From: JAKVAV01 sp964635965
GTDB lineage: Bacteria > Bacteroidota > Bacteroidia > Flavobacteriales_D > Cryomorphaceae
Assembly (NCBI GenBank): GCA_964635965.1
Contig: CAZWQX010000114.1
Location: forward strand, 1-12,438
DNA: 12,438 nt
Direction: 5' to 3'
The position numbers were made by a program, and so were the translations under genes. Below the pieces are notes generated by a model. It saw nothing but the letters and a program-made list of their open reading frames with translations, was not told the origin of the DNA and searched no databases. Position 1 is the stretch's first letter. Each line of letters opens with the position of its first letter. This document shows positions 1-6,544 of this stretch, one piece after another.

Positions 1-528
1 AAAAATCCGTTCACGGATATGGAGTTCATCCAAACCGATGCGGCCATCAACACCGGAAATTCAGGTGGACCGATGTTCAATCTAAAAGGTGAAGTTGTTG
101 GAGTGGTGAGCCAGATTTTGACGCAATCAGGAGGATTTGAAGGAATCGGATTCGCCGCCACATCAAATGTTACCAAAAGACTCCTACTTGATCAGCAACT
201 TTTCTGGACGGGAATGGATGGAACTGTTTTAACAGGAGAACTAGCGCAAGCTTTTAATATCGGACAGGAAAGCGGACTGCTGGTGCAGCGAGTAGCCAAA
301 TCCTCCATATCCGACATGATTGGCTTAAAGGGAGGATCAATAGAAACTGAAATAGCCGGTGAAAGAGTTCTTATCGGTGGAGATATTATCCTTAGCATCA
401 ACGGAGTGCAGTTTCAAATGAATGATGCCGCTTTGAATGAAATTGTAGAAAAAACCAAAAATGGTGGGGATCGAGCTTTTACAGTTGAAGTTCTCCGAGC
501 TGGAAAAAAGATGACCCTAAAACAATAA
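1..528 (+). CDS. HtrA/Deg-family serine protease, C-terminal part (5' end outside window)
   Basis: The frame is open from base 1 (KNPFTD precedes the first Met at 19), so this is the 3' end of a longer gene and the start lies to the left. The visible 175 residues contain the trypsin-like catalytic serine motif GNSGGP (Ser codon at 61-63) followed by GEVVGVVSQ, as in HtrA/DegP/DegQ. The His and Asp of the triad would lie upstream. After the protease core there is a single PDZ domain (about residues 75-175) with 'SGLLVQRV' as a likely carboxylate-binding strand and 'GGDIILSING' near its end. A short insertion (GGSIETEIAGERVLIGGD) sits between the usual 'GLKGGD' and 'DIILSING' elements. Known members act in the periplasm on misfolded envelope proteins. 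The protein ends after this PDZ, so there is only one. A bidirectional terminator follows 32 bp downstream. Protease-family assignment is secure; which Deg paralogue is not. Confidence 0.9.
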   Translation, partial: KNPFTDMEFIQTDAAINTGNSGGPMFNLKGEVVGVVSQILTQSGGFEGIGFAATSNVTKRLLLDQQLFWTGMDGTVLTGELAQAFNIGQESGLLVQRVAKSSISDMIGLKGGSIETEIAGERVLIGGDIILSINGVQFQMNDAALNEIVEKTKNGGDRAFTVEVLRAGKKMTLKQ

Positions 529-560
529 AAGGATTAAGTAGACCTTAAACCTTAAAAGCA

Positions 561-595
561 AAAAAGCCCTTCATTAATAATGAAAGGCTTTTTTT
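561..595. terminator. Bidirectional rho-independent terminator
   Basis: AAAAAGCC (561-568) pairs with GGCTTTTT (586-593), and the stem continues with TTCAT/ATGAA around a TAATA loop, with one C-A mismatch. A T-run follows on the plus strand (589-595). A matching A-run on the left gives a U-tract on the minus strand. It lies 32 bp after the protease stop codon and 3 nt beyond the 3' end of the convergent tRNA-Asp, so one hairpin can end both transcripts. Confidence 0.85.
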
Positions 596-596
596 G

Positions 597-670
597 CGGT
601 CCGGACGAGACTCGAACTCGCGACCCCCTGCGTGACAGGCAGGTATTCTAACCAACTGAACTACCGGACC
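597..670 (-). tRNA. tRNA-Asp (anticodon GTC)
   Basis: The minus strand reads as a complete cloverleaf. The acceptor GGTCCGG pairs with CCGGACC. The D-arm contains AGTTCAGTTGGTTAGAA. The anticodon stem CCTGC/GCAGG carries the loop CTGTCAC, giving anticodon GTC. The T-arm has the canonical GTTCGAG. The discriminator base is G (complement of 597), the identity base expected for Asp. The 3' CCA is not encoded: the genomic continuation is CAA. The gene has its own promoter at 703-733 and is terminated by the hairpin immediately downstream. Confidence 0.97.
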
Positions 671-680
671 TTTTATAGAT

Positions 681-698
681 CGCTTCTCGGTTGAAGCG
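681..698 (-). other. Leader hairpin at the 5' end of the tRNA-Asp precursor
   Basis: CGCTTC (681-686) and GAAGCG (693-698) are a perfect 6-bp inverted repeat with a 6-nt loop. It lies between the tRNA promoter and the mature tRNA 5' end at 670. The predicted transcription start (about 5-7 nt past the -7 box) falls at about 696-698, so the precursor would begin with this stem-loop, followed by a short A/T-rich linker to the RNase P site. That it folds in the transcript is inference; the repeat itself is seen directly. Confidence 0.5.
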
Positions 699-702
699 GA
701 GG

Positions 703-733
703 CAAAAGTAAATCATTTTTGAAATAGAACAAA
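703..733 (-). promoter_or_regulatory. Bacteroidota-type promoter for tRNA-Asp
   Basis: On the minus strand TTTG (733-730) is followed after exactly 19 nt by TACTTTTG (710-703). This matches the Bacteroidota primary-sigma consensus, TTTG at -33 and TAnnTTTG at -7 with about 19 nt between them. It lies just upstream of tRNA-Asp in the correct orientation. Confidence 0.72.
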
Positions 734-743
734 CGAAACAATT

Positions 744-762
744 AAAAAAAGGGTTCCAAACC
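744..762 (-). terminator. Weak candidate terminator after the DUF58 gene
   Basis: Immediately after the DUF58 stop codon the minus strand has GGTT (762-759), loop TGG, AACC (755-752), then one C and a run of seven T (750-744). The 4-bp stem is short for an intrinsic terminator, so this is a candidate only. If it is leaky, DUF58 transcripts would run into tRNA-Asp. Confidence 0.3.
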
Positions 763-767
763 ACAAT

Positions 768-1691
768 CTATTTCATCCTGCTCCTTTTGATCAAGAACTT
801 GAGGAGTATTTGATTGAAGCCCTCCGCGATGTCAGCCTCCACTAAATCAACCTTATACTGACCGCATTTGATCTTCAATTGCTCGCGAAACTTGCGGACT
901 TCAGCCAAGTATGTTTCTTTGATTTGGCTTGGATGGGCTTTTACCCTTTCCCCCGTTTCGGTATCGATAAAGGTGTAAGGACGATTTTCGAAGTTGAAGT
1001 CCAGCTCCGTCTTCTTATCGGTCACATGAAATAGAACCACCTCGTGTTTATTGAACTTCAAGTGCTGTAAGGCAGAAAACAGTTCCTCTTCCCTTTCCGA
1101 ATTGTCGAACATATCACTGAAAACAATCACCAACGAACGTCGGTGAATCCGCTCCGCAACTTCGTGAAAGGCATCAACTGCCGACGTTTTCTTCGCATCC
1201 TCGGTCGTTTCCATCATCCGCTCCATTTCTGAAAAAAGGAACTTGTGATGGGCCATGGTGCTTTTTTCGGGCGAATGAAAATCGACTTCTTCATTAAAAG
1301 TGGTAATCCCCACCGCATCTCGCTGTCGGCGCATGATCTCGGTTAAGGCGGCTGCCGCATACACCGAAAAAGTAAACTTGTTGTGCTGCTCGTCTCCTTT
1401 TCGGTCAGGGTAACGCATGGATCCCGAATTATCGATCAATATCCTGCACCGAAGATTGGTTTCCTCTTCGTATCGTTTGACAAAGAGTTTCTCAGTACGA
1501 GCGAATAACTTCCAATCGATGTGTTTGGTGCTCTCACCCGTGTTGTACTGACGGTGCTCGGCGAATTCCACCGAAAAACCGTGAAACGGGCTTTTGTGGA
1601 GACCGGTAATAAATCCTTCAACTACCTGTCCTGCCAAAAACTCAAGTTTGGTGAGGTTCTGATAACGATTGCGATCGATGTTCAATGGCAT
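768..1691 (-). CDS. DUF58 domain protein with von Willebrand factor A fold
   Basis: The 307-residue protein has no signal peptide or clear membrane segment, so it is probably cytoplasmic. The DUF58 signature lies at about residues 46-77 and includes YNTGE, IDWKLFAR and VKRYEEE. A vWA-type MIDAS motif DNSGS follows at 87-91 (D87, S89, S91), with a further candidate metal ligand D193 in VIVFSDMFD. Metal coordination is therefore intact by eye. DUF58 proteins usually partner a MoxR-family AAA+ ATPase in chaperone-like systems. No MoxR gene is adjacent here; the neighbours are trxA upstream and tRNA-Asp downstream, so the partner, if any, is elsewhere. The ATG at 1691 has no good Shine-Dalgarno, which is usual in this phylum. 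A strong terminator for trxA ends 26 bp upstream, and I see no consensus promoter in between. The substrate and cellular role are unknown. Confidence 0.88.
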   Translation of the reverse strand: MPLNIDRNRYQNLTKLEFLAGQVVEGFITGLHKSPFHGFSVEFAEHRQYNTGESTKHIDWKLFARTEKLFVKRYEEETNLRCRILIDNSGSMRYPDRKGDEQHNKFTFSVYAAAALTEIMRRQRDAVGITTFNEEVDFHSPEKSTMAHHKFLFSEMERMMETTEDAKKTSAVDAFHEVAERIHRRSLVIVFSDMFDNSEREEELFSALQHLKFNKHEVVLFHVTDKKTELDFNFENRPYTFIDTETGERVKAHPSQIKETYLAEVRKFREQLKIKCGQYKVDLVEADIAEGFNQILLKFLIKRSRMK

Positions 1692-1716
1692 GGTTCGAAG
1701 ATAGAACGTTTAATGC

Positions 1717-1749
1717 ACAAAAAAAGCGTCCACCGAGGGCAGACGCTTT
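1717..1749 (-). terminator. Rho-independent terminator of trxA
   Basis: On the minus strand AAAGCGTC (1749-1742) pairs with GACGCTTT (1730-1723). The stem extends inward through two wobble pairs (TGCC/GGTG) to a CTC loop, giving about 12 paired positions, and a T-run follows (1725-1717). It lies 21 bp after the trxA stop and only about 26 bp before the DUF58 start codon, so it terminates or attenuates transcription entering the DUF58 gene. Confidence 0.8.
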
Positions 1750-1769
1750 AGTTTTGAATCGTGCTCAAC

Positions 1770-2087
1770 TTATAGCTGGCCTTCCAATTTTTCAGTAAGT
1801 ACATTTTTAGGAACGGCACCTACACTCTTATCAACTACTTCTCCATTCTTCAAGAAAAGAATAGTTGGAATGTTTCGGATTCCATATTTCATCGAAATCT
1901 CAGGATTTTCATCCACGTTTACTTTTCCGATTACTGCCTTTCCGTCATATTCTTGTGCAATTTCTTCTACTACGGGACCTACCATGCGGCAAGGACCACA
2001 CCATTCAGCCCAAAAATCAATCAATACGGGCTTGTCTGATTGAAGAGCCATTTCTTCGAAGTTTGCTTCAGTAAATTCAACTGCCAT
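1770..2087 (-). CDS. trxA: Thioredoxin
   Basis: At 105 residues this is a full-length classical thioredoxin. It has the active site WCGPC (W29, C30, C33), the preceding DFWAEW strand, the cis-proline P74 in IRNIPT, and a C-terminal helix beginning after VGAVPK. It is a cytosolic dithiol reductant that transfers electrons from thioredoxin reductase to ribonucleotide reductase, peroxiredoxins and other targets. There is no signal peptide, which argues against a periplasmic TlpA-like role. The gene lies 83 bp downstream of dnaE on the same strand and is followed by its own terminator. The leader just before ATG is A/T-rich with no Shine-Dalgarno. A TAATTTTG resembling a -7 box overlaps the dnaE stop codon (2166-2173, minus) but lacks a -33 TTTG, so whether trxA has its own promoter or depends on dnaE read-through is open. 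Confidence 0.96.
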   Translation of the reverse strand: MAVEFTEANFEEMALQSDKPVLIDFWAEWCGPCRMVGPVVEEIAQEYDGKAVIGKVNVDENPEISMKYGIRNIPTILFLKNGEVVDKSVGAVPKNVLTEKLEGQL

Positions 2088-2170
2088 GATAAAATTCTTT
2101 TGTTGTAAAGGTCGCTTTCGGTCGGGTAATTTCTTGACGTATGTGCGACAAACTATTTAACGGTACAAAA

Positions 2171-5100
2171 TTAGGTCATTAACTTGTAGCTAACCTGCTT
2201 AAGTGCATCTAATTGTTTTATGGATTCATCAGATAAATCTATTCTCTTGGAACGAGATGGCATACGAACCGAAAGATTCCTGACAGGATCAATTACTCGG
2301 AACTCTACAGGACACGTCCCACCGTTTCCATTTTCCACTAAAAGTGGTTCTAGATTACTCATCAAATCCTCCGTTACATCGTCTGCCCGCACCTCCAAGA
2401 GGATTTTCTTAGTTCGTTTCTCACGGAGTTCATTCATCAATTCGATTCCGTGAATTTTGAATTCCAGTTCCCCGGTTTTACTCCATTTCTTTGGAACGAC
2501 TTTTCCCTTCACCAGAACGAAGGTTCCTGACACCAAGAAGTGTTTCAGCTTGAGGTAATCTTCGGAAAAGAGGAAGAACTTGTGAACGTCAAAGTAATCC
2601 TCCATTTCGAAGGTTCCAAATGGATTTCCGCTACGACTGGTGCGGTGCTGGACATCCCCCAACATTCCTGCCAGTGCTAGCTCCTTTCCATTTATCGCAT
2701 CCAAATCTTGTAACAACCTTAAATCTCCTCGGGAAAAATTCTTCAGCTCCAAATGAAAATCATCTAGCGGATGGGCCGAGATGTAAATTCCAACTACCTC
2801 TTTTTCTTTATTGAGTCTTTCCAAAGTTCCCCAGGTTGGAACTGCTGGTGCCATGGGTTTTTGTACCTCAACCGTGACCGTATTTCCAAAAAGATCCGGA
2901 GGAGCATCAGCCGATTCCTGAAGCGCCGCACCAAAGCGGACCAACTGTTCGGCAAAATTTCCCGATCCATTTACCTCGGCAAAGTATTGGCTTCGATGAA
3001 ATCCTTCAAAGCAATCCAAGGCTCCGGCGAGGGCGAGGTTCTCTAACGTCTTTCTATTAACGTGACGCTTATCGGTTCGGGTGACGAAATCGTAAATATC
3101 CAGAAAAGGACCATTCTTCTCGCGTTCTTCGACAATCGAGAGAACCGCACTGGTTCCAACGCCCTTTATAGCTGCCAAACCGAATCGAATCTGGTCCTTG
3201 TCGTTTACTTTGAACTTTAGGTTCGATTCGTTAACGCTTGGACCCAAAACGGGTGTTCCCAATCGTCGGCACTCCTCCATGAAGAATGTGACCTGCTTGA
3301 TGTCGTTCATGTTGTTGCTCAACACGGACGCCATGTATGCAGCCGGATAATTCGCCTTTAGGTACGCCGTTTGAAATGCTACCCAAGCATAACAGGTGGA
3401 GTGCGACTTATTGAATGCATAGGAAGCGAAGGCTTCCCAGTCACGCCAAATCTTCTCGAGTACCTTTTCAGGATGCTCATTCGCTTTTGCCTGTTCGATG
3501 AATTTGGGCTTCATCTTGTCTAGTACGTCCTTCTTTTTCTTACCCATCGCCTTCCTCAAAACGTCTGCCTCACCTTTGGTGAAATTGGCCAGCTTCTGAG
3601 AAAGCAACATCACCTGCTCCTGGTAAACGGTAATCCCATAGGTGTCTTTGAGGTACTCTTCACAAGCCGGAAGATCGTATACGATTTCTTCCGAACCGTG
3701 CTTTCGCCGAACGAAACTTGGAATGTACTCCATCGGTCCCGGACGGTACAGCGCGTTCATCGCAATCAGGTCGTCGAAGGTCGTCGGCTTGAGATCCTTC
3801 ATGTGTGCCTGCATTCCCGGTGATTCATATTGGAATACTCCAATGGTTTCCCCTCTTTGGAAAAGCTCGTATGTCTTTTCGTCGTCCAGCGGGATTTCAT
3901 CGGGATCAATATCCACGTCGTAACGATCCTTGACAATGGCAATGGCATCTTTGATCAGGGTAAGTGTTTTCAATCCCAAAAAGTCCATCTTCAAGAGACC
4001 GGCATCCTCCACCACTGAATTATCGAACTGGGTGCACCACATCTCGGAGTCTTTGGCGAGGGCCACCGGAACGAATTTGGTGATGTCATCCGGAGTGATA
4101 ATTACTCCGCAAGCATGTATCCCCGTGTTTCGCACGGAACCTTCCATGGCATGGGCTTGCTTAACCACCTCTGATTCGAGTCCTTCACCTTTCAATAATT
4201 GCTGCAATTGCTGAATGGCGGGAATTTCGTTGTCACGGAACTTCTCTTTGATGGTTTTCTCATCCATCGCGAAGAGCTTCTTGAGTTTGGCATTGGGAAT
4301 AAGCTTGGCAATTCTATCCGTATCCGAAAGCGGAAGCTCCATCACCCTCCCCGCATCGCGGACAGATGATTTAGCCGCCATTGTGCCGTAGGTAATGATT
4401 TGTGCTACCTGGTTCGCACCGTACTTATCAATCACGTAGTCGATAACCTTTTGCCTGCCATCGTCATCAAAGTCTATGTCGATATCGGGAAGAGATATCC
4501 TATCGGGATTCAAGAAACGCTCGAAAAGCAGGTCGTAGGCAATCGGATCGACGTTGGTAATTCCCGTACAATAGGCCACGGCGGATCCCGCGGCAGATCC
4601 ACGACCGGGTCCCACGGAAACACCTCTCTCACGCGCCACGTTACAGAAATCCTGAACGATCAGGAAGTAACCGGGGTACCCCGTATTTTCTATAGTCTTG
4701 AGCTCAAAATCGAGCCGCTCTTTTATCTCGTCGGTAAGTTTGTCGTATCGCTTTGCCGCTCCTTCGTAAGTGAGGTGACGCAAATAGGCATTCTCCCCTC
4801 TCTTACCCCCGTCTTCTTCGTCCTGCGGATCTCGAAACTCCTCCGGAATGTCAAATTTTGGAAGGAGGACTTCACGCGCCAGTTCATATCGCTCAAACTT
4901 GGCTAGTAACTCATCCATATTTGCGATAACCTCCGGCAAATCAGCGAAGAGCTTCTTCATTTCCTCACTCGACTTGAAGTAGAACTCGTCGTTTGGAAAT
5001 CCAAAACGGAACTCTCTTCCTCGTTTGCCGACGTACTTCTTGGGTTTATTCACCGATTCAGCATCTCTCACACACAAGAGAATATCATGGGTGACTGAGT

Positions 5101-6448
5101 CTGACTTATTGGTGTAGTAAGTGTTGTTCGAAGCTATGGCCTTCACCCCGTGTTTGGCGCCAAATCGCAAGAGGGTTTCGTTGACGATATCCTCTTCTTC
5201 TAAGCCGTGCCGATTTAGCTCGATGTAAAAATCATTGCCAAATTCTGCCTTCCACCAAAGGAAGGCCTCTTCAGCTTGACTTTCTCCTACGTTAAGGATC
5301 AAATAAGGAACCTCACCCCAAAGACCTCCCGTCGTGGCGATCACATCTCCCTTGTAATGAGCGAGTACTTTTCGATCTATCCTCGGAACATAATAGAAAC
5401 CTTGCGTAAACGAGATGGAGCTGAGCTTCGCCAAATTATGGTATCCATTCTTGTTTTTCGCGTACAAAACAGTCTGGTAACCATTGTCTTTTTTCGACTT
5501 ATCACTTAGGTCCTCGCTCAAGTTGAATTCGCAACCAACCACGGGAGTGATATCGTTCGCCAGAGCCTCCCGAACGAAATGAAATGCCGCCATCATATTG
5601 CCGTGGTCACACATCCCAACGGCGGGCATATTGAACTCTTTCGCTTTCGCCACTAATCCTGCCACGGTCGAAGTGGACTGCAAAATGGAGAACTGGGTGT
5701 GGCAGTGGAGATGAGCAAAGGCGTGATCTTCGAGTTCACTGATATCTGCTTTATCCGTATTCTTTAAATCGGTAGCCGTATCGGGAGTTGGCTGCTCTGC
5801 TCTCTTAAAATTAGCCGCATCCAGAACAGGAGCTTCATAGGATATGTCAGCCAGATTCTCAACTTCAGGAACCGAAAAAACCCGTCTTTCGATTAAGGCG
5901 AAAAAGGCTCTCGCGGTGGCGTCGACATCATAAGCCGCGTCGTGCGCATCGTCGAATCCCACACCAAAAAGCTTGGTGTATAATTCTGTAAGCGTAGGCC
6001 ATTTGAATTTCCCCCCTTTACCACCGGGAATAGCGCAGTACTCTGTAGAAAGGTCTTTTGTATCGAGCGATTTTGACTGTGCGACGGGATATTCCAATCC
6101 CAATCGATAAAACTCGGCCGCAGTTACGTTGATGTCAAATTCGATGTTGTGACCTGCCACGTAGGTGGCTTTTTTTAGATCTTCTTCGAACTTCTCCAAA
6201 ACTTCCTGGAGAGGATGTCCTTCGGCTAAAGCCCTTTCGGTGGTGATTCCGTGAACCTTTACGGAGTTGTAAGGAATGGTAAATCCTTCGGGTTTGACTA
6301 TTAGGTTTTCCGCCGAAAGAAGTTTTCCCTTTTCATCGTGCAACTGCCAGGCAATTTGAACGATCCTCGGCCAGTTATCTGAGTTGGTAATAGGGGCATT
6401 ATAGTCCTTCGGAAGACCTGTAGTCTCCGTATCGAAAATCAAAAACAT
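2171..6448 (-). CDS. dnaE: DNA polymerase III subunit alpha with fused N-terminal DEDDh 3'-5' exonuclease
   Basis: This 1425-residue protein is longer than the roughly 1160-residue E. coli DnaE because a DnaQ-like exonuclease is fused in front. Exonuclease (1-190): FDTETTG (D6, E8), GHNIEFD (H100, D105) and HDAAYD (H169, D174), all DEDDh residues present. A low-complexity linker covers about 195-240. PHP domain (about 242-460): HLHCH (H248, H250), CDHGNM (H282) and GCEF (E307) are kept, but other metal ligands look replaced. Polymerase core: GPGRGSAAGS (613-622), catalytic PDIDIDF (654-660) and KMDFLGL (D822). Beyond it lie a helix-hairpin-helix/tandem region, PPDLF (1183-1187) as a possible beta-clamp-binding peptide, and an OB fold (about 1256-1335). 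It is the replicative polymerase catalytic subunit, with proofreading probably supplied in cis. The ATG at 6448 is chosen because FDTETTG follows at once. The protein ends SYKLMT. The gene is preceded by the T9SS operon and followed by trxA. Confidence 0.97.
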   Translation of the reverse strand: MFLIFDTETTGLPKDYNAPITNSDNWPRIVQIAWQLHDEKGKLLSAENLIVKPEGFTIPYNSVKVHGITTERALAEGHPLQEVLEKFEEDLKKATYVAGHNIEFDINVTAAEFYRLGLEYPVAQSKSLDTKDLSTEYCAIPGGKGGKFKWPTLTELYTKLFGVGFDDAHDAAYDVDATARAFFALIERRVFSVPEVENLADISYEAPVLDAANFKRAEQPTPDTATDLKNTDKADISELEDHAFAHLHCHTQFSILQSTSTVAGLVAKAKEFNMPAVGMCDHGNMMAAFHFVREALANDITPVVGCEFNLSEDLSDKSKKDNGYQTVLYAKNKNGYHNLAKLSSISFTQGFYYVPRIDRKVLAHYKGDVIATTGGLWGEVPYLILNVGESQAEEAFLWWKAEFGNDFYIELNRHGLEEEDIVNETLLRFGAKHGVKAIASNNTYYTNKSDSVTHDILLCVRDAESVNKPKKYVGKRGREFRFGFPNDEFYFKSSEEMKKLFADLPEVIANMDELLAKFERYELAREVLLPKFDIPEEFRDPQDEEDGGKRGENAYLRHLTYEGAAKRYDKLTDEIKERLDFELKTIENTGYPGYFLIVQDFCNVARERGVSVGPGRGSAAGSAVAYCTGITNVDPIAYDLLFERFLNPDRISLPDIDIDFDDDGRQKVIDYVIDKYGANQVAQIITYGTMAAKSSVRDAGRVMELPLSDTDRIAKLIPNAKLKKLFAMDEKTIKEKFRDNEIPAIQQLQQLLKGEGLESEVVKQAHAMEGSVRNTGIHACGVIITPDDITKFVPVALAKDSEMWCTQFDNSVVEDAGLLKMDFLGLKTLTLIKDAIAIVKDRYDVDIDPDEIPLDDEKTYELFQRGETIGVFQYESPGMQAHMKDLKPTTFDDLIAMNALYRPGPMEYIPSFVRRKHGSEEIVYDLPACEEYLKDTYGITVYQEQVMLLSQKLANFTKGEADVLRKAMGKKKKDVLDKMKPKFIEQAKANEHPEKVLEKIWRDWEAFASYAFNKSHSTCYAWVAFQTAYLKANYPAAYMASVLSNNMNDIKQVTFFMEECRRLGTPVLGPSVNESNLKFKVNDKDQIRFGLAAIKGVGTSAVLSIVEEREKNGPFLDIYDFVTRTDKRHVNRKTLENLALAGALDCFEGFHRSQYFAEVNGSGNFAEQLVRFGAALQESADAPPDLFGNTVTVEVQKPMAPAVPTWGTLERLNKEKEVVGIYISAHPLDDFHLELKNFSRGDLRLLQDLDAINGKELALAGMLGDVQHRTSRSGNPFGTFEMEDYFDVHKFFLFSEDYLKLKHFLVSGTFVLVKGKVVPKKWSKTGELEFKIHGIELMNELREKRTKKILLEVRADDVTEDLMSNLEPLLVENGNGGTCPVEFRVIDPVRNLSVRMPSRSKRIDLSDESIKQLDALKQVSYKLMT

Positions 6449-6544
6449 CTGGTGGATGGGCTTTCCTACAAAATTAGCAATCGAGGTCCGCCTTTGTTCT
6501 TCTGTTGAAAAGAATTGAAAAGTTAAATTCAGTCCATAGTTTGC

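Noticed and set aside
2166..2173. TAATTTTG -7-like box upstream of trxA, overlapping the dnaE stop codon
   Set aside because: No -33 element is found at 17-23 bp spacing. It could be a weak promoter but the evidence is only one A/T-rich octamer.
4400..4906. 168-residue plus-strand open frame opposite dnaE
   Set aside because: It is antisense to the conserved polymerase core, whose minus-strand frame is certain. The translation resembles no protein family.
6469..6476. TAATTTTG -7-like box upstream of dnaE (minus strand)
   Set aside because: It matches TAnnTTTG about 20 bp before the start codon, but no TTTG or TTG lies at the -33 spacing and the region is A/T-rich, so it is not called as a promoter.
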